From Sphingobium psychrophilum (GTDB lineage: Bacteria; Pseudomonadota; Alphaproteobacteria; Sphingomonadales; Sphingomonadaceae): a stretch of 64,000 bases of DNA. The DNA lies in the NCBI RefSeq assembly GCF_012927105.1, contig NZ_JABBFV010000003.1:62001-126000 (forward strand), in the 5' to 3' direction. The translations under genes and the position numbers were made by a program. Numbering within the stretch: the stretch's first letter is position 1; each line of letters opens with the position of its first letter. Under the pieces are notes generated by a model that was not told where the DNA came from, ran no database searches, and saw nothing but the letters and a program-made list of their open reading frames with translations. This document shows, piece by piece, positions 58,185-64,000 of this stretch.

Positions 58185-58375
58185 CGTCTGCGCCGCGCCA
58201 GGAGGATCAGCGCGACGCCCACCGCAGCGAGCAACCCGCCACGCCACATCCATGGCCTTTGATCGAGCATGAAGCTGGATTGCGGCCAGTGGATAAGGCC
58301 CGCCCCCTGCCCGACCCATAGAAGCCCCATCAGCAGGAGGAGGACGCCCATAATCTGTAAAAGAACGCGCATCAT
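58181..58375 (-). CDS. Small membrane protein with two helices
   Basis: A 64-residue protein with two hydrophobic stretches: VLLQIMGVLLLLMGLLWVGQ at the N-terminus and WRGGLLAAVGVALILLARR at the C-terminus, joined by a loop with HWPQSSFMLDQRPW. It ends in a RRRR anchor. No function is known, but similar proteins occur widely in sphingomonads. It lies 6 bp after a lipoprotein gene, the two being transcribed together, and 31 bp ahead of hrcA. Confidence 0.75.
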   Translation of the reverse strand: MMRVLLQIMGVLLLLMGLLWVGQGAGLIHWPQSSFMLDQRPWMWRGGLLAAVGVALILLARRRR

Positions 58376-58381
58376 GCACTC

Positions 58382-58888
58382 CTATCGGGCGGGCTTGGGT
58401 TTGATCATCGGTTCGATGTCCAGCATCTTGGGGATCGCCGCGATCGTGGTGCGCAATTTGCCATAGCGCGCATCCATGCAACCGGACTGGAACTCCAGCC
58501 GGGTCGACTTGCCGCCATTGCCGGTCCATTCGATCCCATAATTCGGCATGTCGGTGGCGAAGCGGGTGCAGTTTTCGCCATTGCCGATGCGCTTGGCCGT
58601 CCCGGTCGCCGGGCGATAGGGCGCAAGCGCGGCGCGCAGGCGGCGATATTGCACCATGCTCACGGCAAAGCGGGTCGGGCCGGGAACGGCGGTGAATTTC
58701 TCCGGCTCCAGCAGGCCCGATCCGTCCGGCGTCACACGCAGGCTATAGGAAGGACATGCGCCGAAACAGCGCCCGGCGGTAAAGCGGATCGTCTCACCGG
58801 GCGCCTTGGGCTTTTCCAGTTCGGTATCACCGCCACCCACGCAGCCCGCCAGCAGCGCCAACCCGGCCATCATTGCATATCTTGTCAT
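58382..58888 (-). CDS. Lipoprotein, DUF6438-like
   Basis: A 168-residue predicted lipoprotein: signal peptide MAGLALLAGC with the lipobox LLAGC at Cys16. The mature domain has RFTAGRCFGACPSYSLRVTPDGSG, the DUF6438 start with its C-x-x-x-C pair, and later ENCTRFATDMPNYGIEWTG and SGCMDARYG. Function unknown. It is the first gene of a unit continuing into the small membrane protein and possibly hrcA-grpE. Confidence 0.78.
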   Translation of the reverse strand: MTRYAMMAGLALLAGCVGGGDTELEKPKAPGETIRFTAGRCFGACPSYSLRVTPDGSGLLEPEKFTAVPGPTRFAVSMVQYRRLRAALAPYRPATGTAKRIGNGENCTRFATDMPNYGIEWTGNGGKSTRLEFQSGCMDARYGKLRTTIAAIPKMLDIEPMIKPKPAR

Positions 58889-58982
58889 TGTCTCTCTTTA
58901 ACGCCTTATTTCTTTCGCGACACTGGCAAGTCGCGCCATCGGACGTTAAGCGCCGTCAACTGACCGTTTCGGAGTAAAGAAT

Positions 58983-59699
58983 ATGCGTCCTTCCGGCCGC
59001 GCGCCCGACCAGATGCGCGACATCACCATGGAGCCTGGCTTCACCATCCATGCCGAGGGCAGCTGCCTCATCAGCTTCGGCGATACCCGCGTGCTGTGCA
59101 CCGCATCGGTGGAGGAAAAGGTGCCGCCCTTCCTGCGCGGCAAGGGGTCGGGCTGGGTCACGGCCGAATATGGCATGTTGCCCCGCGCCACCCATACCCG
59201 CGGATCGCGTGAAGCGGCCAAGGGGAAGCAATCGGGCCGTACCCAGGAAATCCAGCGCCTGATCGGCCGATCGCTGCGCACCGTTGTCGACATGAAGAAG
59301 CTGGGCGAGCGCCAGATCGTGATCGATTGCGACGTGATCCAGGCCGATGGCGGCACGCGGACGGCGGCCATTTCGGGCAGCTGGGTCGCGCTGCGGATCG
59401 CGGTGGACAAGCTGCTGGCGTCGGGCGCGCTCAAGGAAGACCCGATCATCCAGAAGGTCGCGGCGATCAGTTGCGGCATTTTCGAAGGCACGCCGGTCCT
59501 CGACCTCGACTATGCCGAGGACAGCAATGCCGAAACGGACGCCAACCTGATCCTGACCGGCGACGGCAAGTTCGCCGAAGTGCAGGCGACGGCCGAGGGC
59601 GCCGCCTATGACGAGGAAGAACTGCTCCGCCTGCTCCGCCTCGCCCGCATCGGCTGCGCGAAGATCTTCGCGGCGCAGGACGCGGCGACGGGACGGTAA
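58983..59699 (+). CDS. rph: Ribonuclease PH
   Basis: Phosphorolytic 3'-5' exoribonuclease that trims the 3' ends of tRNA precursors. The 238-residue protein starts [20 protein letters not shown]; the catalytic and phosphate-binding residues are in [32 protein letters not shown], and [23 protein letters not shown] with [34 protein letters not shown] follow, as in all RNase PH proteins. A frameshift like the E. coli K-12 allele is not seen. It starts the rph-rdgB-hemW order that is common in alphaproteobacteria. Confidence 0.96.
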   Translation: MRPSGRAPDQMRDITMEPGFTIHAEGSCLISFGDTRVLCTASVEEKVPPFLRGKGSGWVTAEYGMLPRATHTRGSREAAKGKQSGRTQEIQRLIGRSLRTVVDMKKLGERQIVIDCDVIQADGGTRTAAISGSWVALRIAVDKLLASGALKEDPIIQKVAAISCGIFEGTPVLDLDYAEDSNAETDANLILTGDGKFAEVQATAEGAAYDEEELLRLLRLARIGCAKIFAAQDAATGR

Positions 59700-59711
59700 C
59701 AGCATCTAACG

Positions 59712-59815
59712 CCGTTCGTTTCGAGCGAAGTCGAGAAACGAAGCAAAGCCAAGTTTAGCGAAGCTAGACGCTATGGATGCTCTATCCGCTTCTCGACTAA
59801 GCTCGAAGCGAACGG
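59712..59815. repeat. Inverted repeat element, family D (104 bp), copy 2
   Basis: The left arm CCGTTCGTTTCGAGCGAAG matches the copy at 45731 almost base for base, and the right end GCTCGAAGCGAACGG is its complement. The central 60 bp differ between the copies. It lies between rph and rdgB and separates what is otherwise a standard gene pair. Confidence 0.82.
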
Positions 59816-59831
59816 AACGATTGGGAAATTT

Positions 59832-60461
59832 ATGACCGACCAATTCGGACAGGAACAGGCGATCCGCAAGCTCGCGCCGGGCAAGCTGGTGATCGCCAGC
59901 CATAATCCCGGCAAGGTGCGCGAAATCGCCGCCTTGCTTGGCCGCTATGGGATCGAGCCGATTTCGGCCGCGAGCCTGGACCTGCCCGAACCGGAGGAAA
60001 CCGGCACCACCTTCATCGCGAACGCCGAATTGAAGGCGATGCAGGCGGCCGACCTGTCCGGCCTGCCCGCGCTGGCCGATGATTCGGGCTTGTGCGTGGA
60101 GGCGCTGGGCGGCGATCCTGGGCTGTTTTCCGCGCGCTGGGCCGGGCCGACCAAGGATTTCGGGATGGCGATGCAGGCGGTGTGGGACGGGATCGAGGCC
60201 AAGGGGCCGGATGCCGGCCATGACGCCCATTTCGTCTGCGCCCTAGCCCTCGCCTGGCCCGACGGTCATGTCGAGGCATTCGAGGGCCGGATCGACGGCA
60301 CGCTCGTCTGGCCGCCGCGCGGCGATCAGGGTTTCGGCTATGACGCGATGTTCGTGCCGCACGGCCATGACATCAGCTTCGGCGAGATGGACCCCGACGC
60401 CAAGCACGCCATGAGCCACCGCGCCAAGGCCTTCGAAAAGCTGGTGGCCGCGGTTTTCTGA
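59832..60461 (+). CDS. rdgB: Non-canonical purine NTP pyrophosphatase (RdgB/HAM1)
   Basis: Cleans the nucleotide pool of ITP, dITP and XTP. The 209-residue protein has [19 protein letters not shown], then [23 protein letters not shown] (substrate and Mg site) and the C-terminal [10 protein letters not shown] and [13 protein letters not shown], all standard. RBS GGGAAA precedes at a distance; the ATG is the only good start. The ten extra N-terminal residues are common in sphingomonads. Confidence 0.95.
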   Translation: MTDQFGQEQAIRKLAPGKLVIASHNPGKVREIAALLGRYGIEPISAASLDLPEPEETGTTFIANAELKAMQAADLSGLPALADDSGLCVEALGGDPGLFSARWAGPTKDFGMAMQAVWDGIEAKGPDAGHDAHFVCALALAWPDGHVEAFEGRIDGTLVWPPRGDQGFGYDAMFVPHGHDISFGEMDPDAKHAMSHRAKAFEKLVAAVF

Positions 60462-60479
60462 CCAACGGCGGCCGGCGTT

Positions 60480-61259
60480 TCAGCGCACCGGCACGGCCTT
60501 CAGCTTCGCCTGCCCGATATGCCAGCGCAACTGGGCGGGCGACGCGCCGTCCACATCATTGACCCGCCGCACGACATAGTCGCCGACGAACCGCTGGCGC
60601 GTCCCGTCCTGTAGCTGCGAATCGACCGTCACCGGCACGGTCTGGTAGATCGACCCCGCCCCAGCATCGCCCGGCTCCAGCGTGCCGATCGTCACCCGCG
60701 TCGATCGGGTGCCGGCGAACCCCGCCTGAAACTTGTCCAGCGTCTGGTTCGGCGGGCCATTTTCGCCCCATTGCGCCCAGGCGGTCCCATAGTCGCGGGC
60801 ATTGAGCGCCGCATAATAACGCTGCACCACCGCGACGGCCGCCGCCATGCTCCTGGGCGCGGGATCGCATCCCGGCATCGGATCACCCTGCCCATCGAAC
60901 AGCGCGCAGCTCCGCGCGATCTCATCCTCGATCATGGCGCAGCTATTGGCGGCATTGCAGGGCGGATGGGTGGCGGGCGACACGTTGCGGCAGATGGCGA
61001 CGCGCCTGGCCGCCGCGGCCGATCCGATATCCGCCGCGCAGGATAGCGGCGCAGCGGCAGCTGCCGCGTTAGCGACCAATGCCGCATCGGGCATGGGCGT
61101 CTGCGCGCCATTCTCCGGCGCGATCACGGGAGCGGCGGGGGTGGAAGCCGCGGCGTTGTCGAACCCGCCCTCCGCCTTGGGCTGCGTCGGCGCGCCGCAC
61201 CCGGCCAGCCCGATCAGCGTGCAGCCCGACAGGGTCCATGACAGCAGGGCGATGCGCAT
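60480..61259 (-). CDS. Predicted lipoprotein, unknown function
   Basis: A 259-residue protein: signal peptide LLSWTLSGCTLIGLAGC with lipobox LAGC. The mature part starts with a low-complexity Ala/Pro stretch, then has cysteine pairs (AAPLSCAADIGSAA, AICRNV, PPCNAANSCAMIEDEIARSC) and a C-terminal domain with VVQRYYAALNARDYGTAWAQWGENGPPNQTLDKFQAGFAGT, the look of an NTF2-like or DUF4124-like fold. The Cys pattern suggests disulfides. I do not recognise a family with certainty. It is convergent with rdgB, whose stop is 18 bp away. Confidence 0.72.
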   Translation of the reverse strand: MRIALLSWTLSGCTLIGLAGCGAPTQPKAEGGFDNAAASTPAAPVIAPENGAQTPMPDAALVANAAAAAAPLSCAADIGSAAAARRVAICRNVSPATHPPCNAANSCAMIEDEIARSCALFDGQGDPMPGCDPAPRSMAAAVAVVQRYYAALNARDYGTAWAQWGENGPPNQTLDKFQAGFAGTRSTRVTIGTLEPGDAGAGSIYQTVPVTVDSQLQDGTRQRFVGDYVVRRVNDVDGASPAQLRWHIGQAKLKAVPVR

Positions 61260-61324
61260 CCTCTTCTCCTTTTGGCGACTGGCCCTTGTCCAATGCGCGT
61301 CACCGGGAGAAATATCCATCGCGC

Positions 61325-62014
61325 CTATTGGGCGACGCTGGCGACCTGCGTTTCCGCCATCGGCGCCGCATCGTCCGCGTCCATCGGACCGCGACCAAAA
61401 GCGTTGCCGGCCGGAAAATAGCGGCACACCAGATAATCGGCATCGCCCCCTTCGCCCAGCGCGCAGCCGATCTTCCGCGTGCCACGCCAGATCATCTGGC
61501 TGTAATGGCCGACATCCTGCCAACGCCCGGTGCTGCTGAGGTCGGGCAGCTTGCCCGCGATTCGCGTGAAGCGCTTCTCGTCCAGAAACGATCCTACCAT
61601 CGCCTGATAGCCATAGAGGCGACGCGGCCCCATCCACAGATTTTCGCCGCTGGGGATGGCCCGGCCGGCGCGCGACGAATGGCGAAACACGCCGCTGCGC
61701 GCCATCTCCCCGGCATAGCGCGCCGCATCGGCCGCCAGCGCATCGTCCCAGTCCAGCGGGGGCAGGCCCAGCGCCACCCGCTCGCCATTATGCGCGTCCA
61801 TCATCACCGCGCGCAGCAGCCTGTCGCCCCGCGCAGCCTCCGCCATGCCATAATATGCGGCCGGCATCGCCGCGCTCGCGGCACCCGCCTTGGGCGCGCT
61901 TGCCCCGTCGCTATCGCTCGCCGCCTGCACGCCGGTCGGCGTCACCAACAGAACCGGCAACATCGCTGCCCATAGCGAAGCACGCAAAAACGCTTTAGGG
62001 CTGCCCCCAGCCAT
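61325..62014 (-). CDS. CAP/SCP domain secreted protein
   Basis: A 229-residue protein with a signal peptide (FLRASLWAAMLPVLLVTPTGVQA) and a CAP domain: LLRAVMMDAHNGERVALGLPPLDWDDALAADAARYAGEMARSGVFRHS, GENLWMGPRR, and VGHYSQMIWRGTRKIGCALGEGG with YLVCRYFPAGN. The cavity His and Glu of CAP proteins are visible in FRHS, SGENLW and GHYSQM. In bacteria such proteins bind or cleave lipids or wall fragments, mostly unknown. The start codon at 62014 overlaps that of the divergent hemW by two bases. Confidence 0.86.
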   Translation of the reverse strand: MAGGSPKAFLRASLWAAMLPVLLVTPTGVQAASDSDGASAPKAGAASAAMPAAYYGMAEAARGDRLLRAVMMDAHNGERVALGLPPLDWDDALAADAARYAGEMARSGVFRHSSRAGRAIPSGENLWMGPRRLYGYQAMVGSFLDEKRFTRIAGKLPDLSSTGRWQDVGHYSQMIWRGTRKIGCALGEGGDADYLVCRYFPAGNAFGRGPMDADDAAPMAETQVASVAQ

Positions 62015-63200
62015 GTCGTCTCATTCCCCCCAAATCGCAACGGCCCCAGCCAATGTCCGTGCCGACGCCCAAGCCTTATATATCCATTGGCCCTTTTGCG
62101 TATCCAAATGTCCCTATTGCGATTTTAACAGTCATGTCCGCGACGGCGTGGACATCAATGCGTGGCGGGCTGCGCTGTTGGCCGACATGGCGTATGAGGC
62201 GGCGCTGACCGCGGGCCGCCCCCTCTCCTCCATCTTCTTCGGCGGCGGCACGCCTTCGCTGATGCCGCCCGCGCTGGTCGAAACGCTGATCGGCGCGGCG
62301 CAGGATCATTGGGGCTTCACCCCCGACATAGAGATCACGCTGGAGGCCAACCCAAATTCGGTCGAAGCGGCGCGCTTTGCCGATCTGGCCGCCGCCGGGG
62401 TCAACCGCACCTCGCTCGGCCTTCAGGCGCTAGACATTGACGCGCTGCATTTCCTGGGCCGCGCCCATGACGTTACGGAGGGCCTGGCCGCGCTCGACAC
62501 CGCGCAGGCCGTGTTCGACCGGGTGAGCTTCGACATCATCTATGCCCGCCCCGGCCAGAGCGAGGCGGACTGGCAGGCCGAACTGGCCCGCGCCTTGTCC
62601 TTCGGCACCGGGCATCTCTCGCTCTATCAACTGACGATCGAACCGGGCACACGATTCGCCACATTGGTCGCGCAGGGCAAGCTGACGCCCGCCGACCCGG
62701 ATCATGGCGCGACCCTGTATGAACTCACGCAAGCGATGACCGGCGCGGCCGGCATCCCCGCTTATGAGATCAGCAACCATGCCCGGCCAGGCCAGGAAAG
62801 CCGCCATAACCTGACCTATTGGCGCTATGGCGACTATGCCGGGATCGGGCCGGGCGCGCATGGCCGCCGCGGCGGCATGGCGACGATGCGTCACAAGAAG
62901 CCGGAAAACTGGATGGGCGCGGTCGACCGCAACGGCCATGGCGCGCAGAGCGAAGAGCCGCTGTCGGGCGAGGACCGGGCGCGCGAGGCGCTGCTGATGG
63001 GATTGCGGCTGGGCGAAGGCGTCGACCTCGCCCACATCGCCGCCGCGTCGGGGATCAAGGCCGACCGGCTGGTCGACGAACGGGCGATCGACCAACTCAC
63101 CGGCCTCGGCCTCATCCACCTGACCGGCAGCCGGTTGCAGGTGGCCCCGGCCGGCATGTTGCTGCTCGACGCCATCCTGCCCGAAGTGGTCGCGGTTTAG
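62013..63200 (+). CDS. hemW: Haem chaperone HemW (radical SAM)
   Basis: A 395-residue radical SAM protein of the HemW/HemN-like family. The cluster motif is CVSKCPYC (Cys29, 33, 36). IFFGGGTPSLMPP, ITLEANPNSVEAARFADLAAAGVNRTSLGLQALD, SFDIIYARPGQS and SLYQLTIEPGTRF follow, and YEISNHARPGQESRHNLTYWRYGDYAGIGPGAHGR is typical. It is HemW, which passes haem to proteins, rather than the true coproporphyrinogen oxidase HemN, because it lacks the HemN extra N-terminal residues. The ATG at 62013 overlaps the start of the divergent CAP gene; no better start is found downstream before the cluster motif. Confidence 0.93.
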   Translation: MSSHSPQIATAPANVRADAQALYIHWPFCVSKCPYCDFNSHVRDGVDINAWRAALLADMAYEAALTAGRPLSSIFFGGGTPSLMPPALVETLIGAAQDHWGFTPDIEITLEANPNSVEAARFADLAAAGVNRTSLGLQALDIDALHFLGRAHDVTEGLAALDTAQAVFDRVSFDIIYARPGQSEADWQAELARALSFGTGHLSLYQLTIEPGTRFATLVAQGKLTPADPDHGATLYELTQAMTGAAGIPAYEISNHARPGQESRHNLTYWRYGDYAGIGPGAHGRRGGMATMRHKKPENWMGAVDRNGHGAQSEEPLSGEDRAREALLMGLRLGEGVDLAHIAAASGIKADRLVDERAIDQLTGLGLIHLTGSRLQVAPAGMLLLDAILPEVVAV

Positions 63201-63215
63201 GGCGTCAGGTCGCCC

Positions 63216-64000
63216 TTAATTCCATTCCGCGCGAATCTCGGCGATCGACTGATCGATCTCGCGCAGCGCTTCCGCCCGATCGTCGGCAGGCATGGAACGG
63301 TTGGCGGCGATCTGCGCCCGTGCCGCGCGCAGGCCATTGAGCGCGGCGACATCGGCGGAGCGCGCCGCCACGTCCGCACGCGCGGCCTCGACATCGGCCC
63401 GACGTGCTGCAAGGTCGGCCTGGGCTGCGGCCTGCCGTGTTGCGCGGTCCGCTATTGCTGCCGCCTGGCGCGCATTGCGATCCGCCTGGGCAGCGGCGTA
63501 ACGCGCGGCCCGGTCGGCCTGCATCCCGGCCATGTCGGCGGAGCGCTGCGCCGTCCGCTCGATCCCGGCGCTACAGATGCGCACCCGGATATGGCGACGG
63601 CCATTGGCGTCCACGCGCTCGCGGCGGGTGGTGGCATCCTTGCCGCCGTCGCACCCTTCGCGCACATCGACCACCGGCACCATGCGGGCGATGTCCGCCT
63701 CGGTCGGGATACGGTGCGTTTCGACCCGACCGTCGGCATGGGTCACGGTTATCCGGCCCTTTTCATTGCGGACGACGGGTGGAGCGGGCGGCACGGGCGC
63801 CACCGGGGCGATCATGTCTGCGGCGGGGACTATCGGCGCGGTCGAAGCGACGGGCGCAGGCGACGGCCATGGATCGACAACCGCTTCGACGGCAGGCACC
63901 ACAGGCATGTCGGCCACCTCCGGCACGCTCGCCACGGCGGGCTGCGACACCAAGTCAGACAGTTTGGCGAAGTCGGCGCTTTCCATCTTGTCGGTGATCG
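63216..64000 (-). CDS. C-terminal part of a larger protein cut by the right edge
   Basis: About 260 residues are seen from the edge to the stop at 63216; the frame remains open to position 64000 (ITDKMESADFAKL), so the N-terminus lies outside. The visible part has a Pro/Ala/Val-rich linker (VPAVEAVVDPWPSPAPVASTAPIVPAADMIAPVAPVPPAPPVV), a small beta region (GRITVTHADGRVETHRI), CSAGIERTAQRS, and a long Ala/Arg-rich helical tail (ARYAAAQADRNARQAAAIADRATRQAAAQADLAARRADVEAARADVA). Such tails occur in sphingomonad M56/BlaR1-type metallopeptidases, which would have the membrane and zinc domain upstream; that is a guess. It lies 15 bp beyond the hemW stop. Confidence 0.6.
   Translation of the reverse strand, partial: ITDKMESADFAKLSDLVSQPAVASVPEVADMPVVPAVEAVVDPWPSPAPVASTAPIVPAADMIAPVAPVPPAPPVVRNEKGRITVTHADGRVETHRIPTEADIARMVPVVDVREGCDGGKDATTRRERVDANGRRHIRVRICSAGIERTAQRSADMAGMQADRAARYAAAQADRNARQAAAIADRATRQAAAQADLAARRADVEAARADVAARSADVAALNGLRAARAQIAANRSMPADDRAEALREIDQSIAEIRAEWN

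Overview
The window looks like chromosomal core sequence of an alphaproteobacterium of the Sphingomonadaceae, most likely Sphingobium or a close relative. The evidence is high GC throughout, sphingomonad-type proteins (GapR, DUF1244, the 'vgr related' HExxH protein, DUF2946, RHH_4), the linked rph-rdgB-hemW genes, and dispersed palindromic intergenic elements of the type common in this family. There is no rRNA, prophage, transposase, integrase or CRISPR array. One tRNA gene, tRNA-Gln(CTG), is present.

Layout. 1-7.8 kb: a truncated TonB-dependent siderophore receptor behind two Fur-box-like palindromes, a ribbon-helix-helix protein, PhaB, ferrochelatase, a Tat-exported molybdopterin oxidoreductase subunit, a CoA-binding protein, a GNAT acetyltransferase and the Fe-S carrier Mrp/ApbC. 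7.9-17.4 kb, plus strand: HflK/HflC, a DegP-type protease, a HerA-like ATPase, an MFS exporter coupled to CysK, and a SleB-type wall hydrolase. 17.4-26.6 kb: rpoB and rpoC, with a structured leader before rpoB, then tRNA-Gln. 26.7-32.3 kb, minus strand: a FAD dehydrogenase, a PepSY membrane protein, a TonB receptor and a DUF2946 protein, which read as a metal-uptake locus. 32.3-36.6 kb: a MerR regulator with an acyl-CoA dehydrogenase, a 49-codon gene and an amino-acid permease. 36.7-44.2 kb: dnaK-dnaJ, a copper chaperone, a ParDE toxin-antitoxin pair and sdhC-sdhD-sdhA without sdhB.

44.3-52 kb: a soluble chemoreceptor-like sensor, prmA, a dienelactone hydrolase, yebC-ruvC, YbjQ, gapR, DUF1244, pyruvate kinase and rpmJ. 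52.2-64 kb: a lipoprotein with an M14 carboxypeptidase, PadR with DUF2218, threonine synthase, the hrcA-grpE heat-shock genes, rph, rdgB, a lipoprotein, a CAP-domain protein, hemW, and a gene cut by the right edge.

Themes that recur are protein quality control (HflKC, DegP, DnaKJ, GrpE, HrcA), haem and iron metabolism (two TonB receptors, HemH, HemW, Mrp), and compact gene packing with many ATGA or TGATG overlaps. Most of the window is ordinary housekeeping DNA. The points most worth a second look are the terminator-like structure and short ORF in the rpoB leader, the altered active-site motif of the molybdo-enzyme, the DUF2946/TonB/PepSY locus, the 49-codon gene at 34.7-34.8 kb, sdhB missing beside parDE, the PadR direct repeats, and the families of paired palindromic elements. 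I found no convincing wholly new multi-gene system.
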